Part shown: one piece after another, positions 8,222 through 15,703 of the stretch | Layout: the number at the start of each line of letters is the position of its first letter | Numbering within the stretch: position 1 is the stretch's first letter | Assembly: GCA_009783515.1 (NCBI GenBank) | Contig: WRDI01000007.1 | Coordinates: 1-35,235, forward strand | Source: Bacillota bacterium | Lineage (GTDB): Bacteria > Bacillota > Clostridia > Christensenellales > Pumilibacteraceae | DNA length: 35,235 nucleotides | Direction of reading: 5' to 3' | Position numbers and translations under genes: made by a program | The notes under the pieces: model-generated | What the model saw: only the letters and a program-made list of their open reading frames with translations | The model's database searches: none | Told to the model about the DNA's origin: nothing

Positions 8222-8587
8222 ATGGGAAAAATTAAAGAGAAATTTTTATTGGTTTTGGGCGGGGCGGCGGTTGGCTTAACCGGCGGATTTTTTGGCGGGG
8301 GCGGCGGAATGCTGTGCGTCCCGCTTTTAGACAAGTTTTTAAAGGTGGAAACCAAGCGCGCCCACGCTACCGCCATGCTTGCTATCATGCCTATGAGTAT
8401 CGCCGCTGTCGTCACCTATTTTTTAAAAGGGCATTTTGAGTTATGGGACACGCTGACAACAGGTCTGGGGGTGCTGGCAGGCGGGCTTGTCGGGGCTCTG
8501 CTGCTTAAAAAACTCAACTCGTTTGTTGTGGCTGTGATTTTTGCCGTGCTGATGTTGGGGGCGGGGGTTAGGCTCACGTTTTTTTAA
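8222..8587 (+). CDS. TSUP/TauE-SafE family permease, half-size protein A
   Basis: 121 residues with about four hydrophobic spans. The N-terminal signature GLTGGFFGGGGGM (19-31) followed by a P-L pair and a helix with ATAMLAIMP is the conserved half-repeat of TauE/SafE permeases (PF01925), which move sulfite, sulfonates or other organic anions. Full-length members have about 250 residues and two such repeats; this gene encodes one. The next gene encodes the other, so the two probably form a heterodimer. The ribosome site is weak. The stop codon TAA overlaps the first AATGCTC heptamer of the palindrome that fills the gap to the partner gene. The substrate cannot be told. Confidence 0.85.
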   Translation: MGKIKEKFLLVLGGAAVGLTGGFFGGGGGMLCVPLLDKFLKVETKRAHATAMLAIMPMSIAAVVTYFLKGHFELWDTLTTGLGVLAGGLVGALLLKKLNSFVVAVIFAVLMLGAGVRLTFF

Positions 8588-8687
8588 TGCTCAATGCTCA
8601 ATGTCGGTCGAATTTCTTTTCAAAGTACAATGCTTAACATTCATGGCACAATACTTAAAATATGTCTTTCATTGAGCATTGAGCATT
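8586..8687. repeat. ATTGAGC heptamer palindrome, copy 1
   Basis: The left arm is AATGCTC twice (8586-8599) plus AATG. The right arm is CATTGAG twice (8670-8683) plus CATT. The middle (ACAATGCTTAACATTCATGG, then CAATACTTAAAAT) is clearly related to the copies at 22036, 27382 and 28776. It lies between the two TSUP half genes. Confidence 0.9.
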
Positions 8688-8716
8688 TGTCGTTTGCCAA
8701 CAGGAGTTTAAAAGAA

Positions 8717-9112
8717 ATGAAGATATTCATCATGATACTCATTGGCGTCGCCGGCGGCATAATCGGCGGAATGGGAATGGGCGGCGGGACGCTGCTTATC
8801 CCTCTTTTGGTGATATTCACGGACGTGACGCAGCACGGGGCGCAGGCGATAAACCTTGCCGCATTTGTGCCCATGTCGGTTGTCGCGCTGATTATCCATT
8901 TTAGGAACAAATTGGTGGATGTGAAAAAGGCGGTTTGGATAGCAGTCCCCGCCACCGTCACCGCCGTTTTTTCCTCCCTTTTGGCGGATAAGGCGGACGG
9001 GAAAAGCTTAGGGCGGTACTTTGGTGTTTTTTTATTAGCGTTGGGGGTTTACCAGCTATGTAGCGCGATAGCGGATAAGGTTAAGAAGAAGAGGATGGAG
9101 GATAGAAAATAG
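8717..9112 (+). CDS. TSUP/TauE-SafE family permease, half-size protein B
   Basis: 131 residues and about four membrane spans, with the repeat signature GGIIGGMGMGGGTLLIP near the N-terminus. This is the second single-repeat TauE/SafE half protein. I place the start at the ATG at 8717 because CAGGAG lies ten bases before it. A longer frame from 8594 would translate the palindromic repeat. It ends in a basic cytoplasmic tail (KVKKKRMEDRK). It is presumably cotranscribed with half A and forms one permease with it. Confidence 0.87.
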   Translation: MKIFIMILIGVAGGIIGGMGMGGGTLLIPLLVIFTDVTQHGAQAINLAAFVPMSVVALIIHFRNKLVDVKKAVWIAVPATVTAVFSSLLADKADGKSLGRYFGVFLLALGVYQLCSAIADKVKKKRMEDRK

Positions 9113-9146
9113 ATGGGCGGTCGAATTTAAAATAAAATGTGCCCGA

Positions 9147-9174
9147 CATTGTGCGTTGTGCGTTATGCATTAAA
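9147..9174. repeat. Lone heptamer tract (GCGTTGT type)
   Basis: ACATTGT, GCGTTGT, GCGTTAT, GCATTAA: four units in exact 7-nt register, with no matching inverted arm. It lies between the TSUP pair and the rnf operon. Confidence 0.65.
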
Positions 9175-9246
9175 AAACTTTTTGTCACAATCCGCGTAAA
9201 AATATGTCCAACCGCAACCTATTCGCTTTACAAGAAGGAGTCAGAA

Positions 9247-9279
9247 ATGATAATATACATAAGGTTTATAAAGGGGTAG
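9247..9279 (+). CDS. Possible leader peptide of the rnf operon (MIIYIRFIKG)
   Basis: A ten-codon frame with an excellent ribosome site (AAGGAG at 9235-9240, six bases before the ATG) and a TAG stop. Four of the ten codons are ATA, and it has one AGG. It lies 128 bases upstream of rnfC, in the only gap before the operon. I see no convincing terminator hairpin between it and rnfC, so classic attenuation is not supported. It may be a translated leader that reports on translation, or an accident. Confidence 0.4.
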   Translation: MIIYIRFIKG

Positions 9280-9407
9280 TTTGGGCGCATTGCTTTTTTA
9301 ACACAAAAAACGGATAGAAAAACCTTTTCTGAGCCGCAACAATAAACCAAAAGCAACCTATAAAAACAACAAAAAACAAAACCACAAAATTACAGGAGGT
9401 AAAAGAT

Positions 9408-10712
9408 TTGCTTAGGACGTTTTCGGGCGGCGTGCATCCGCACGGCAACAAGGCTTTAAGTAGGGACATGAACATCGAAATCATGCCCACCCCGCCCATT
9501 GTGTATATTCCGCTTGCGCAACACGCGGGCGAGCCCGCCGTTCCCGCGGTAAAAGTCGGCGACGAGGTAGTCAAGGGACAGCTGATAGGAGCCGCCGCGC
9601 CAAAAAATTCGTGCAACGTGTTCTCGTCATGCTGCGGCAAGATCAAGGCAATCGAAAACCGCGTTTTGCCTAACGGCATGTGTCAGCACATCGTTATCGA
9701 GAATAACGGCAAGAAAGACAACGCCCACCTTCCGCCGCTAAAGGACCCCACCCCCGCTGAAATAATAAAAAGGGTTGCCGATTGCGGCATCGTGGGCATG
9801 GGGGGCGCGGGCTTTCCCACCGCCCCGAAAATCGGCGCAAAGGCGGTCATCGAAGAGCTACTAGTCAACGGCGCGGAGTGCGAGCCGTACATAACCTGCG
9901 ATTACCGCATAATGAAAGAATACACCGAAAAGCTTTTGGGCGGCATTTTGCTTGTGCAAAAGGCGGCGGACGCAAAGCGCGTGCTTATAGGTATCGAGGA
10001 CAACAAACCCGATGCCGTAGCCGCAATCAATGCTTTTATAGCGCAAAACAAGCTTGAGAATATCGCTGCGGTCGCCATCAAAACCAAGTACCCGCAGGGT
10101 TCTGACCGTCAGCTTATCTACGCGCTGACGGGCAAAAAAATACCCAAGGGGTCAAGAAGTACCTCTTACGGCGTGCTTGTGACTAATGTCCACACCGCCT
10201 TTTCGGTCTATCTCGCCGTTAATGAGGGCGTGCAGTCCTACGCGAGAGTGATAACGGTGACGGGCGGCTCGGTCAAGCAGCCCAAAAACCTTTTGGTGTC
10301 AACGGGTACGACATTCCGCGACGCGGTACATTTCTGCGGCGGCATCAATGAGGAAAACCCGCCGCAAAAGCTTGTCAGCGGGGGACCGATGATGGGTACC
10401 GCCGTTTATACGGGGGACATCGCGGTCACCAAAACCACAAGCTGCATATTACTTATGGGGGCGGGCGAGGTCGACTACCATAAGGAAAGCGCATGTATCA
10501 ACTGCGGCAAATGCGCGAGGGTCTGCCCCATGAATCTTATGCCAATGAATCTTGACGCGTATTCGCAAGCGGGAATGTATCACGAGGCGGAAAAATGGGG
10601 GCTTAAATATTGCATAGAGTGCGGCAGTTGCGCGTTTATCTGCCCCGCCAAAAGGTGTCTGGTTCAATCCATACTCCTTGCAAAATCGAAAACAAAGGGG
10701 AGGAAGGAATAA
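9408..10712 (+). CDS. rnfC: Rnf complex subunit C (ferredoxin:NAD+ oxidoreductase)
   Basis: 434 residues, the usual RnfC length. RnfC is the peripheral subunit where electrons from reduced ferredoxin reach NAD+; the complex couples this to Na+ or H+ export. The FMN/NADH-binding loop GMGGAGFPTAPK is at 130-141, GAECEPYITCDYR at 155-167 and KYPQGSDRQLI at 227-237. Two [4Fe-4S] motifs follow: Cys 363/366/369/373 and Cys 402/405/408/412. Translation starts at a TTG (9408) preceded by AGGAGGT seven bases upstream; no better ATG exists. Its TAA overlaps the ATG of rnfD by one base, so the two are translationally coupled. First gene of rnfCDGEAB. Confidence 0.97.
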   Translation: MLRTFSGGVHPHGNKALSRDMNIEIMPTPPIVYIPLAQHAGEPAVPAVKVGDEVVKGQLIGAAAPKNSCNVFSSCCGKIKAIENRVLPNGMCQHIVIENNGKKDNAHLPPLKDPTPAEIIKRVADCGIVGMGGAGFPTAPKIGAKAVIEELLVNGAECEPYITCDYRIMKEYTEKLLGGILLVQKAADAKRVLIGIEDNKPDAVAAINAFIAQNKLENIAAVAIKTKYPQGSDRQLIYALTGKKIPKGSRSTSYGVLVTNVHTAFSVYLAVNEGVQSYARVITVTGGSVKQPKNLLVSTGTTFRDAVHFCGGINEENPPQKLVSGGPMMGTAVYTGDIAVTKTTSCILLMGAGEVDYHKESACINCGKCARVCPMNLMPMNLDAYSQAGMYHEAEKWGLKYCIECGSCAFICPAKRCLVQSILLAKSKTKGRKE

Positions 10713-11863
10713 TGAACGGAATAAATAACCCTATTATCGCTCCCGCGCCTCATTTTACCAAGAAGGGCAACACTACGCGTATGACGATGGCGCACGTGCT
10801 TATCGCGCTCGCGCCCGTGGTGATAGCTTCTGTTGTGATATTCGGGCATTTAGTGATTCTAAACGTGTTTTTCTGCGTACTGTTTTGTATGGGCTTCGAG
10901 ATTTTGTACAATATGCTTTTAAAAAAGAAGTGGAACAAGCAGGGCTTAAAGGACAACAGCGCGTGGGACTTGTCGTCGGCGGTGACGGGCGTGATACTCG
11001 CGCTGAACTTACCGACCGCGCTTAATATTTGGGGCATGAATATAGCCGGCGAGGCTAACGCAAACGGAATAATTCCCGTTTACTTCAGCTTTGATACCGT
11101 TATAGCCTGCTTTTTGGGCAGTTTGGTCGCAATAGTATTGGTCAAAATGCTGTTCGGCGGGATAGGTAAAAACTTTGCAAACCCGGCGATGATAGGCAGG
11201 ATATTCCTGTTTATCGCTTTTGCGGGCGCGTTTACCGGCATTTACGCGGGCGTGGGCGAGAACGGCGGAATACTTCAGGGCGTAACGCAGGCAACGTGGC
11301 TGGGCGAAAAATTTGTCACGGACGCGGCGGGCGTTACTTCGCTTAATATCAACATTCCTATGCTAGATATGTTTTTTGGCAGGATAGGTTCGGCGGCCGT
11401 CGGCGAGGTTTGCGTCATAGCGATTTTAGTCGGTTACATATACTTGTCCGTTATGAGGGTCATCGACTTCAGAATTCCGTTGGTTGTGGTGGCGAGCGCG
11501 CTTGTGTTTGTCTTCCTCTTTGACGGATTGATTGTCAATACGCTGAGCGGTATGGATTATCTAAGATTTGTGGGTATGCACGCCTTATCGGGCGGTTTGA
11601 TTTTCGGCGCGGTGTTTATGGCGACCGATTACGCGTCCAGTCCAAAAACGTTTTGGGGCAGGCTGATATTCGCCGCGGGCATAGGGCTCTTGACCGCCAT
11701 AATGCGGACATGGACGAGTATGCCCGAAGGTATCAGCTTTGCGATAGTGATAATGAACGTCGTCACGCCATTAATAGACAAGATTATACGCCCCCGTCCC
11801 TTCGGCGTGGCCAAAGAGAAAAAGCCCAAAGAAGCGGCGGCAAATGCGGGAGGTACGAAATAA
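10712..11863 (+). CDS. rnfD: Rnf complex subunit D
   Basis: 383 residues, a membrane subunit of the NqrB/RnfD family carrying a covalent FMN. About ten hydrophobic spans are visible. Family landmarks are LFGGIGKNFANPAMIGR (147-163), VTDAAGVTSL (202-211), where T209 is the expected flavin-linked Thr, and GAVFMATDYASSPKTF (299-314). The motif reads GVTS rather than the more usual GATP. I start it at 10712, directly after GGGGAGGAAGG; a longer frame from 10610 only reads through the rnfC Fe-S region. One-base overlaps (TAATG) join it to rnfC and rnfG. Confidence 0.97.
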   Translation: MNGINNPIIAPAPHFTKKGNTTRMTMAHVLIALAPVVIASVVIFGHLVILNVFFCVLFCMGFEILYNMLLKKKWNKQGLKDNSAWDLSSAVTGVILALNLPTALNIWGMNIAGEANANGIIPVYFSFDTVIACFLGSLVAIVLVKMLFGGIGKNFANPAMIGRIFLFIAFAGAFTGIYAGVGENGGILQGVTQATWLGEKFVTDAAGVTSLNINIPMLDMFFGRIGSAAVGEVCVIAILVGYIYLSVMRVIDFRIPLVVVASALVFVFLFDGLIVNTLSGMDYLRFVGMHALSGGLIFGAVFMATDYASSPKTFWGRLIFAAGIGLLTAIMRTWTSMPEGISFAIVIMNVVTPLIDKIIRPRPFGVAKEKKPKEAAANAGGTK

Positions 11864-13017
11864 TGAAAAAGAACGTTTTGATGTCTATTGCCGTTCTGTC
11901 GGCTACGGCGGTAATATGCGTCGCGCTTATCGCGGTTGTTAATCATTTTTGGCATATCACAGACGAGGAAAGGTTTGCAAGGGCAGTAAAGGACATCATG
12001 CAGACCAACAGTTTTGAGATACAGTACGACAACGAGGTTGCAGAGTATAACGCCGACATAGGCGGAAACGACAACTACGGAATAAGAACGGTAAGGCTCG
12101 CCAAAGGTGGCAGGGACGACGGATGTTACCTGTTTCAAAGCCGCGGCAGAGGATATAACGGCGGCTTTGTCGAGCTTTTGATAGGGTATACGGCGGACGG
12201 CGAGCTTATAGGCTTTATTAAAACGAGCTTATCTGACGCCAATACCTATCAACACCTTATCAAGGACAGCGATTGGGACGCCGCGTCGGATAGCGTCAAG
12301 GGCAAGACGTACAAGGACGAGTTTGAGTCGGGGCGCGCGGGCGGAAACGCTTTGCAGGCGGCCACGGGAGCGAGCGTTACCCTGGGCGGCGCGTCGGAGG
12401 CGATAAAGATTTCTAACGAGTTTTTCAAAAAGTATATCAGCGATGACGTTGTCGAACCGCCTAAGGGCGAGATTGAGGTCAACGCGACCAAAATAGCGCA
12501 GCTAAACATTTTGTTCAGCGTGGAAAACTCCGGCTATCAGGGAGTGACGATAAAGCAGGGCGGTTATGTTAAATACCCGATTACGTCGGACAGGGAAAGC
12601 GGCGCCAGAGTGGAAGCCGTTTATACCGCCGAAGCCGTGGACGGCGAAAAATATTTTATCGCGGAAGTATGGGCGACGACGTCGGGCTACGGAAATTGGA
12701 GGCTCTTGGTGCTTTTGGACGACAACAATCTTATCGCGGCGGTCAATCGGACAGGAAATCCTCCTTATGAGGTCTACGAGGAGGACGACGAACATTATGA
12801 CGCGTCAAATTTGGACAGCACGCTGAATATGACCGCTTTGTACAAAGGCAAGGCTTTAAGCGCGATCGCGGGCATAGACGAGTATGACGAATATCTGCAA
12901 GGCACGACACACCCTACGGAATCTATCGACGGGCTTAAGCTTTGCATTACCCACGTCCTTAAAAACGCGATGAGTTTAAGAGAAAAACTCGCGGAATTTA
13001 TTGGGGAGGAGGCATAA
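11863..13017 (+). CDS. rnfG: Rnf complex subunit G with an extra C-terminal FMN_bind-like domain
   Basis: 384 residues, against roughly 180-220 for most RnfG proteins. One N-terminal anchor helix (about 7-30) is followed by an extracytoplasmic FMN_bind domain with the flavinylation motif TGASVT; the final Thr takes FMN by phosphoester linkage, normally added by ApbE. After about residue 205 a second segment repeats the plan in weaker form: YFIAEVWATTSGYGNWRLLV, then DDNNLIAAV, then GTTHPTES at the site equivalent to the flavin motif. This looks like an internal duplication whose second flavin site has decayed, or is divergent. The start at 11863 overlaps the rnfD stop. No ApbE gene is in the window. 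Confidence 0.93.
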   Translation: MKKNVLMSIAVLSATAVICVALIAVVNHFWHITDEERFARAVKDIMQTNSFEIQYDNEVAEYNADIGGNDNYGIRTVRLAKGGRDDGCYLFQSRGRGYNGGFVELLIGYTADGELIGFIKTSLSDANTYQHLIKDSDWDAASDSVKGKTYKDEFESGRAGGNALQAATGASVTLGGASEAIKISNEFFKKYISDDVVEPPKGEIEVNATKIAQLNILFSVENSGYQGVTIKQGGYVKYPITSDRESGARVEAVYTAEAVDGEKYFIAEVWATTSGYGNWRLLVLLDDNNLIAAVNRTGNPPYEVYEEDDEHYDASNLDSTLNMTALYKGKALSAIAGIDEYDEYLQGTTHPTESIDGLKLCITHVLKNAMSLREKLAEFIGEEA

Positions 13018-13019
13018 AT

Positions 13020-13673
13020 ATGGATAAAATGGATAAAAAAATGCTGAAAAGGACTGCCTTGGGCGGGATACTTGACAACCCCGTATTTGTGTTGGTGCTT
13101 GGCATGTGCCCGCTTATCGCCGTTTCCACCAGTTTTATGGACGCGCTTTTGATGGGCGTCAGCACTGCCATCGTACTTTTGCTAAGCAACGTCGCGATAT
13201 CCGCTTTACGCAAAATCACCCCCAGCGCGGTGCGGCTGCCCATCTACCTGATGGTAGTCGCGACACTTGTCACAATCTTGCAAATGTTTTTGGATAAGTA
13301 CATTCCCGACTTTTACGCCAGCGCGGGCAGGTTTATCGCTCTTATCGCGGTCAACTGCATAATCTTGGCGAGGGCGGAGGCTTTCGCGGGCAAAAACGAC
13401 GTACTCAGTTCCTTGGTTGACGCGGCATCGATGGGCTTAGGGTTTATCGTTGCAATCGCAATTTTAGGCGGCGTGCGTCAGCTTTTGGGCGACGTTTTGG
13501 GCATCAGTATATTCACAGCCCCCGCAGGCGGTTTTATCGCTTTAGGATTACTTATGGCGCTGTTCAACGCCGCATTATTTTTTGCTAAAGGTTATGCCGC
13601 AAGACGGGAGGCGCGTAAGACGAGAAGAGAGGCGCGGCGCAGCGCAAAGACCGTTAAGGAGGAAGCATTATGA
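13020..13673 (+). CDS. rnfE: Rnf complex subunit E
   Basis: 217 residues, six hydrophobic spans, NqrD/RnfE family. The half-helix motifs LGMCP (Cys 30) and AVNC (Cys 113) are conserved. In Nqr and Rnf structures these Cys, with the matching pair in the partner subunit, hold an intramembrane [2Fe-2S] cluster. The strongly basic C-terminal tail (ARREARKTRREARRSAK) is cytoplasmic. It starts two bases after the rnfG stop with GGGGAGGAGG upstream. Its TGA overlaps the ATG of rnfA. Confidence 0.97.
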   Translation: MDKMDKKMLKRTALGGILDNPVFVLVLGMCPLIAVSTSFMDALLMGVSTAIVLLLSNVAISALRKITPSAVRLPIYLMVVATLVTILQMFLDKYIPDFYASAGRFIALIAVNCIILARAEAFAGKNDVLSSLVDAASMGLGFIVAIAILGGVRQLLGDVLGISIFTAPAGGFIALGLLMALFNAALFFAKGYAARREARKTRREARRSAKTVKEEAL

Positions 13674-14260
13674 CAATTACGATATTAGGGATAATCATAT
13701 CCGCGCTGATAACAAACAACATTGTTTTCAGCCAGACGTTGGGGATTTGCCCCTTTTTGGGGGTAAGCAAAAAGCTGAAGTCAGCGGCGGGCATGGGCCT
13801 TGCCGTCACGCTTGTCATGACGGTTTCCACGCTGTTCACCTGGGTAATTAACAAATACGTGCTTCTTAATTTGGACATGGGGTATCTGAGGGTCATTGTG
13901 TTCATATTAGTGATAGCGGGCTTGGTTCAGGTTTTGGACATACTGCTTAAAAAGTTTCTGCCCGCGCTGTACAACGCCTTCGGGATATACCTCGCGCTTA
14001 TCACCACTAACTGCGCCGTTTTGGGTACTGCGATGTTGTTTGGCGGTGACGCGCCCGCCGACATCGTCACCACCTTTGTTACCGCGCTTTTCACCGGTTT
14101 GGGCTTCTTAATGGCGCTTGCGGTTATGGCGGGCGTGCGCGAAAGGATGGAAACGGCGCATATACCCCGATTTTTCAAGGGTTTTCCGATTGCACTGCTT
14201 GCGGCGGCAATAATGGCGATGGCGTTTTTCGGGTTTAGCACGTTTAGTTTAGGAGGGTGA
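13670..14260 (+). CDS. rnfA: Rnf complex subunit A
   Basis: 196 residues, six hydrophobic spans, NqrE/RnfA family and paralogous to RnfE with inverted topology. LGICP (Cys 27) and ITTNC (Cys 115) are the cluster-binding half-helix motifs that pair with those of RnfE. It starts at 13670 inside the rnfE stop (ATGA overlap) with AAGGAGG before it, so the two partners are translated together. Confidence 0.97.
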   Translation: MTITILGIIISALITNNIVFSQTLGICPFLGVSKKLKSAAGMGLAVTLVMTVSTLFTWVINKYVLLNLDMGYLRVIVFILVIAGLVQVLDILLKKFLPALYNAFGIYLALITTNCAVLGTAMLFGGDAPADIVTTFVTALFTGLGFLMALAVMAGVRERMETAHIPRFFKGFPIALLAAAIMAMAFFGFSTFSLGG

Positions 14261-14264
14261 TGGA

Positions 14265-15089
14265 ATGGATTTTTTTATGACGTATATCGTGCCCGTGCTT
14301 ATTGTACTGGGTATTTCCGCGATATTCGCGTTTATACTCGCCTTTTTGGGCGAAAAACTGAAGGTAGAAGTCGACCCGCGTATCGACAAGGTTCGCGCGC
14401 ACTTACCGGGAATCAACTGCGGTGGTTGCGGCTTCGCCAGTTGCGACGCCTATGCTCGCGCCCTGATCGAGGGCAAGGCTAAGGTCGGCGACTGCAATCC
14501 CACGCCCGACGACGACCGCGCGGTCATCGCGGAGCTCTTGCATGTCGAGGCGTTAAAGGTGCAGCGCAAGGTCGCCGCGGTCTATTGCGCGGGGACGATG
14601 GGCGAAGCGAGCAAGGGTATTTATCACGGTCACGAGGACTGTACAAGCGAGAACATTATTGCGGGCGGCGTCAGTTTTTGCGAGCAAGGGTGCCTTGGCG
14701 GCGGGACCTGCGTGCAGGCGTGCAATTACGGCGCGCTGAGTATGGACGAAAAAAGAGGGGTACCCGTGGTCGACGAGGACGTGTGCATAGCCTGCGGCGC
14801 TTGCACCCAAGCCTGTCCCAAAAAGCTTATCGGGCTTATTCCCGTATCTGCTAAGGCGCATGTCGCGTGCTCGTGCAAGAGCGGCGGCAAACAGGCAATA
14901 GAGCAGTGCACGACAAGCTGTTCTTCCTGCGGTTTGTGCGCCAAGAATTGTCCGGTTAAAGCGATAAAGGTCGAGGGGAATCTTGCCAGAATCGATTATG
15001 GCAAGTGTAACGGTTGCAGCTTGTGCGCGACAAAATGTCCGAGGAAGTGCATTGTGGCAAGGGAGTACGGAACAGATAATAGAGATTAG
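14265..15089 (+). CDS. rnfB: Rnf complex subunit B, polyferredoxin
   Basis: 274 residues. One N-terminal membrane helix is followed by the RnfB cluster motif (Cys 52, 55, 60 and 77). A linker with five further Cys (126-153) leads to three ferredoxin-type motifs: Cys 174/177/180/184, 219/222/225/229 and 248/251/254/258. RnfB takes electrons from soluble ferredoxin and feeds them to the membrane part. Gene order C-D-G-E-A-B is that of clostridial Rnf operons. It starts four bases after rnfA with TAGGAGGGTG. The stop is immediately followed by a GCACAGT heptamer tract. Confidence 0.97.
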   Translation: MDFFMTYIVPVLIVLGISAIFAFILAFLGEKLKVEVDPRIDKVRAHLPGINCGGCGFASCDAYARALIEGKAKVGDCNPTPDDDRAVIAELLHVEALKVQRKVAAVYCAGTMGEASKGIYHGHEDCTSENIIAGGVSFCEQGCLGGGTCVQACNYGALSMDEKRGVPVVDEDVCIACGACTQACPKKLIGLIPVSAKAHVACSCKSGGKQAIEQCTTSCSSCGLCAKNCPVKAIKVEGNLARIDYGKCNGCSLCATKCPRKCIVAREYGTDNRD

Positions 15090-15464
15090 CGCACAGTACA
15101 CAGTGAAGGCCAAATTCCTCTCCCTCGGAGGGGTGCCCCACGAACGCTTCTTTGAATTGGGGCGGGGTGGTTATGTTTTGAGCGGTCGTTTCGCGTTTAC
15201 GAGACGGCCGTTTTTGGCGGGCAACGCACAGCGCACAGTGAAGAACGGGGTTAATATAGTGATTATGGTTTAGAAATGTCTCTGAATTTGACTGAATTTT
15301 TAAGACCTCGGCAGGAAGCGTTCGCGGTCTTGCTCCCTTCGGTCGTAGGACAAAAATGACGGCAACAAACTGCCAAAAGCTCGCTGTCGCCCACCGGAAA
15401 ACCAATGTGCTAAACTCATTAACATATATCTGACCGTCACTGAGCGCTGTGCGCTGTGCACTGA
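15090..15464. repeat. Composite repeat region between rnfB and the FMN lipoprotein (GCGCTGT heptamers)
   Basis: 7-nt-period tracts lie at 15091-15104 (GCACAGT, ACACAGT), 15224-15244 (ACGCACA, GCGCACA, GTGAAGA) and 15437-15464 (TCACTGA, GCGCTGT, GCGCTGT, GCACTGA). The second and third are inverted to each other and enclose the AAGACC hairpin repeat. Between the first two lies a CCCTCGGAGGGGTGCCCCACG stretch that resembles a generic Firmicutes intergenic repeat. No gene is supported in this 614-bp gap, although open frames cross it on both strands. Confidence 0.75.
15299..15347 (+). repeat. AAGACC-GGTCTT hairpin repeat, copy 2
   Basis: TAAGACC, TCGGCAGGAAGCGTTCGC, GGTCTTGCTCCCTTCGGTCG: nearly identical to the minus-strand copy at 3018-3066, with AAGACC and GGTCTT able to pair. 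Confidence 0.8.
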
Positions 15465-15632
15465 ATAGATATTTCCCGAACAATCTACGCATAATAGACC
15501 GTGCATAAGCAAAAATCGGGACAAGTTTAGGCGCAGTTTCGGATAAATTTGCGATTAAACGCGATTTGTATAGATTTCGTACAGTTTTCATATAGTTTTG
15601 TAAAGGTTATACCAAAAACACCCCAAAAACAT

Positions 15633-15662
15633 TTGCAAAGATTTTGCCGCGTATGGTATAAT
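15633..15662 (+). promoter_or_regulatory. Promoter of the FMN-binding lipoprotein
   Basis: TTGCAA (15633-15638), 18 bases, TATAAT (15657-15662), 42 bp before the start codon. The gene therefore has its own promoter and need not depend on rnf. Confidence 0.75.
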
Positions 15663-15703
15663 TTTGTCAAATTAAAACCTAATTTGGGAGGAAAAAATCC
15701 AAA

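Noticed and set aside
14956..15591. 211-codon minus-strand frame opposite the end of rnfB and the following gap
   Set aside because: It overlaps rnfB, which has clear Fe-S motifs, and otherwise reads through repeats; no family resemblance.
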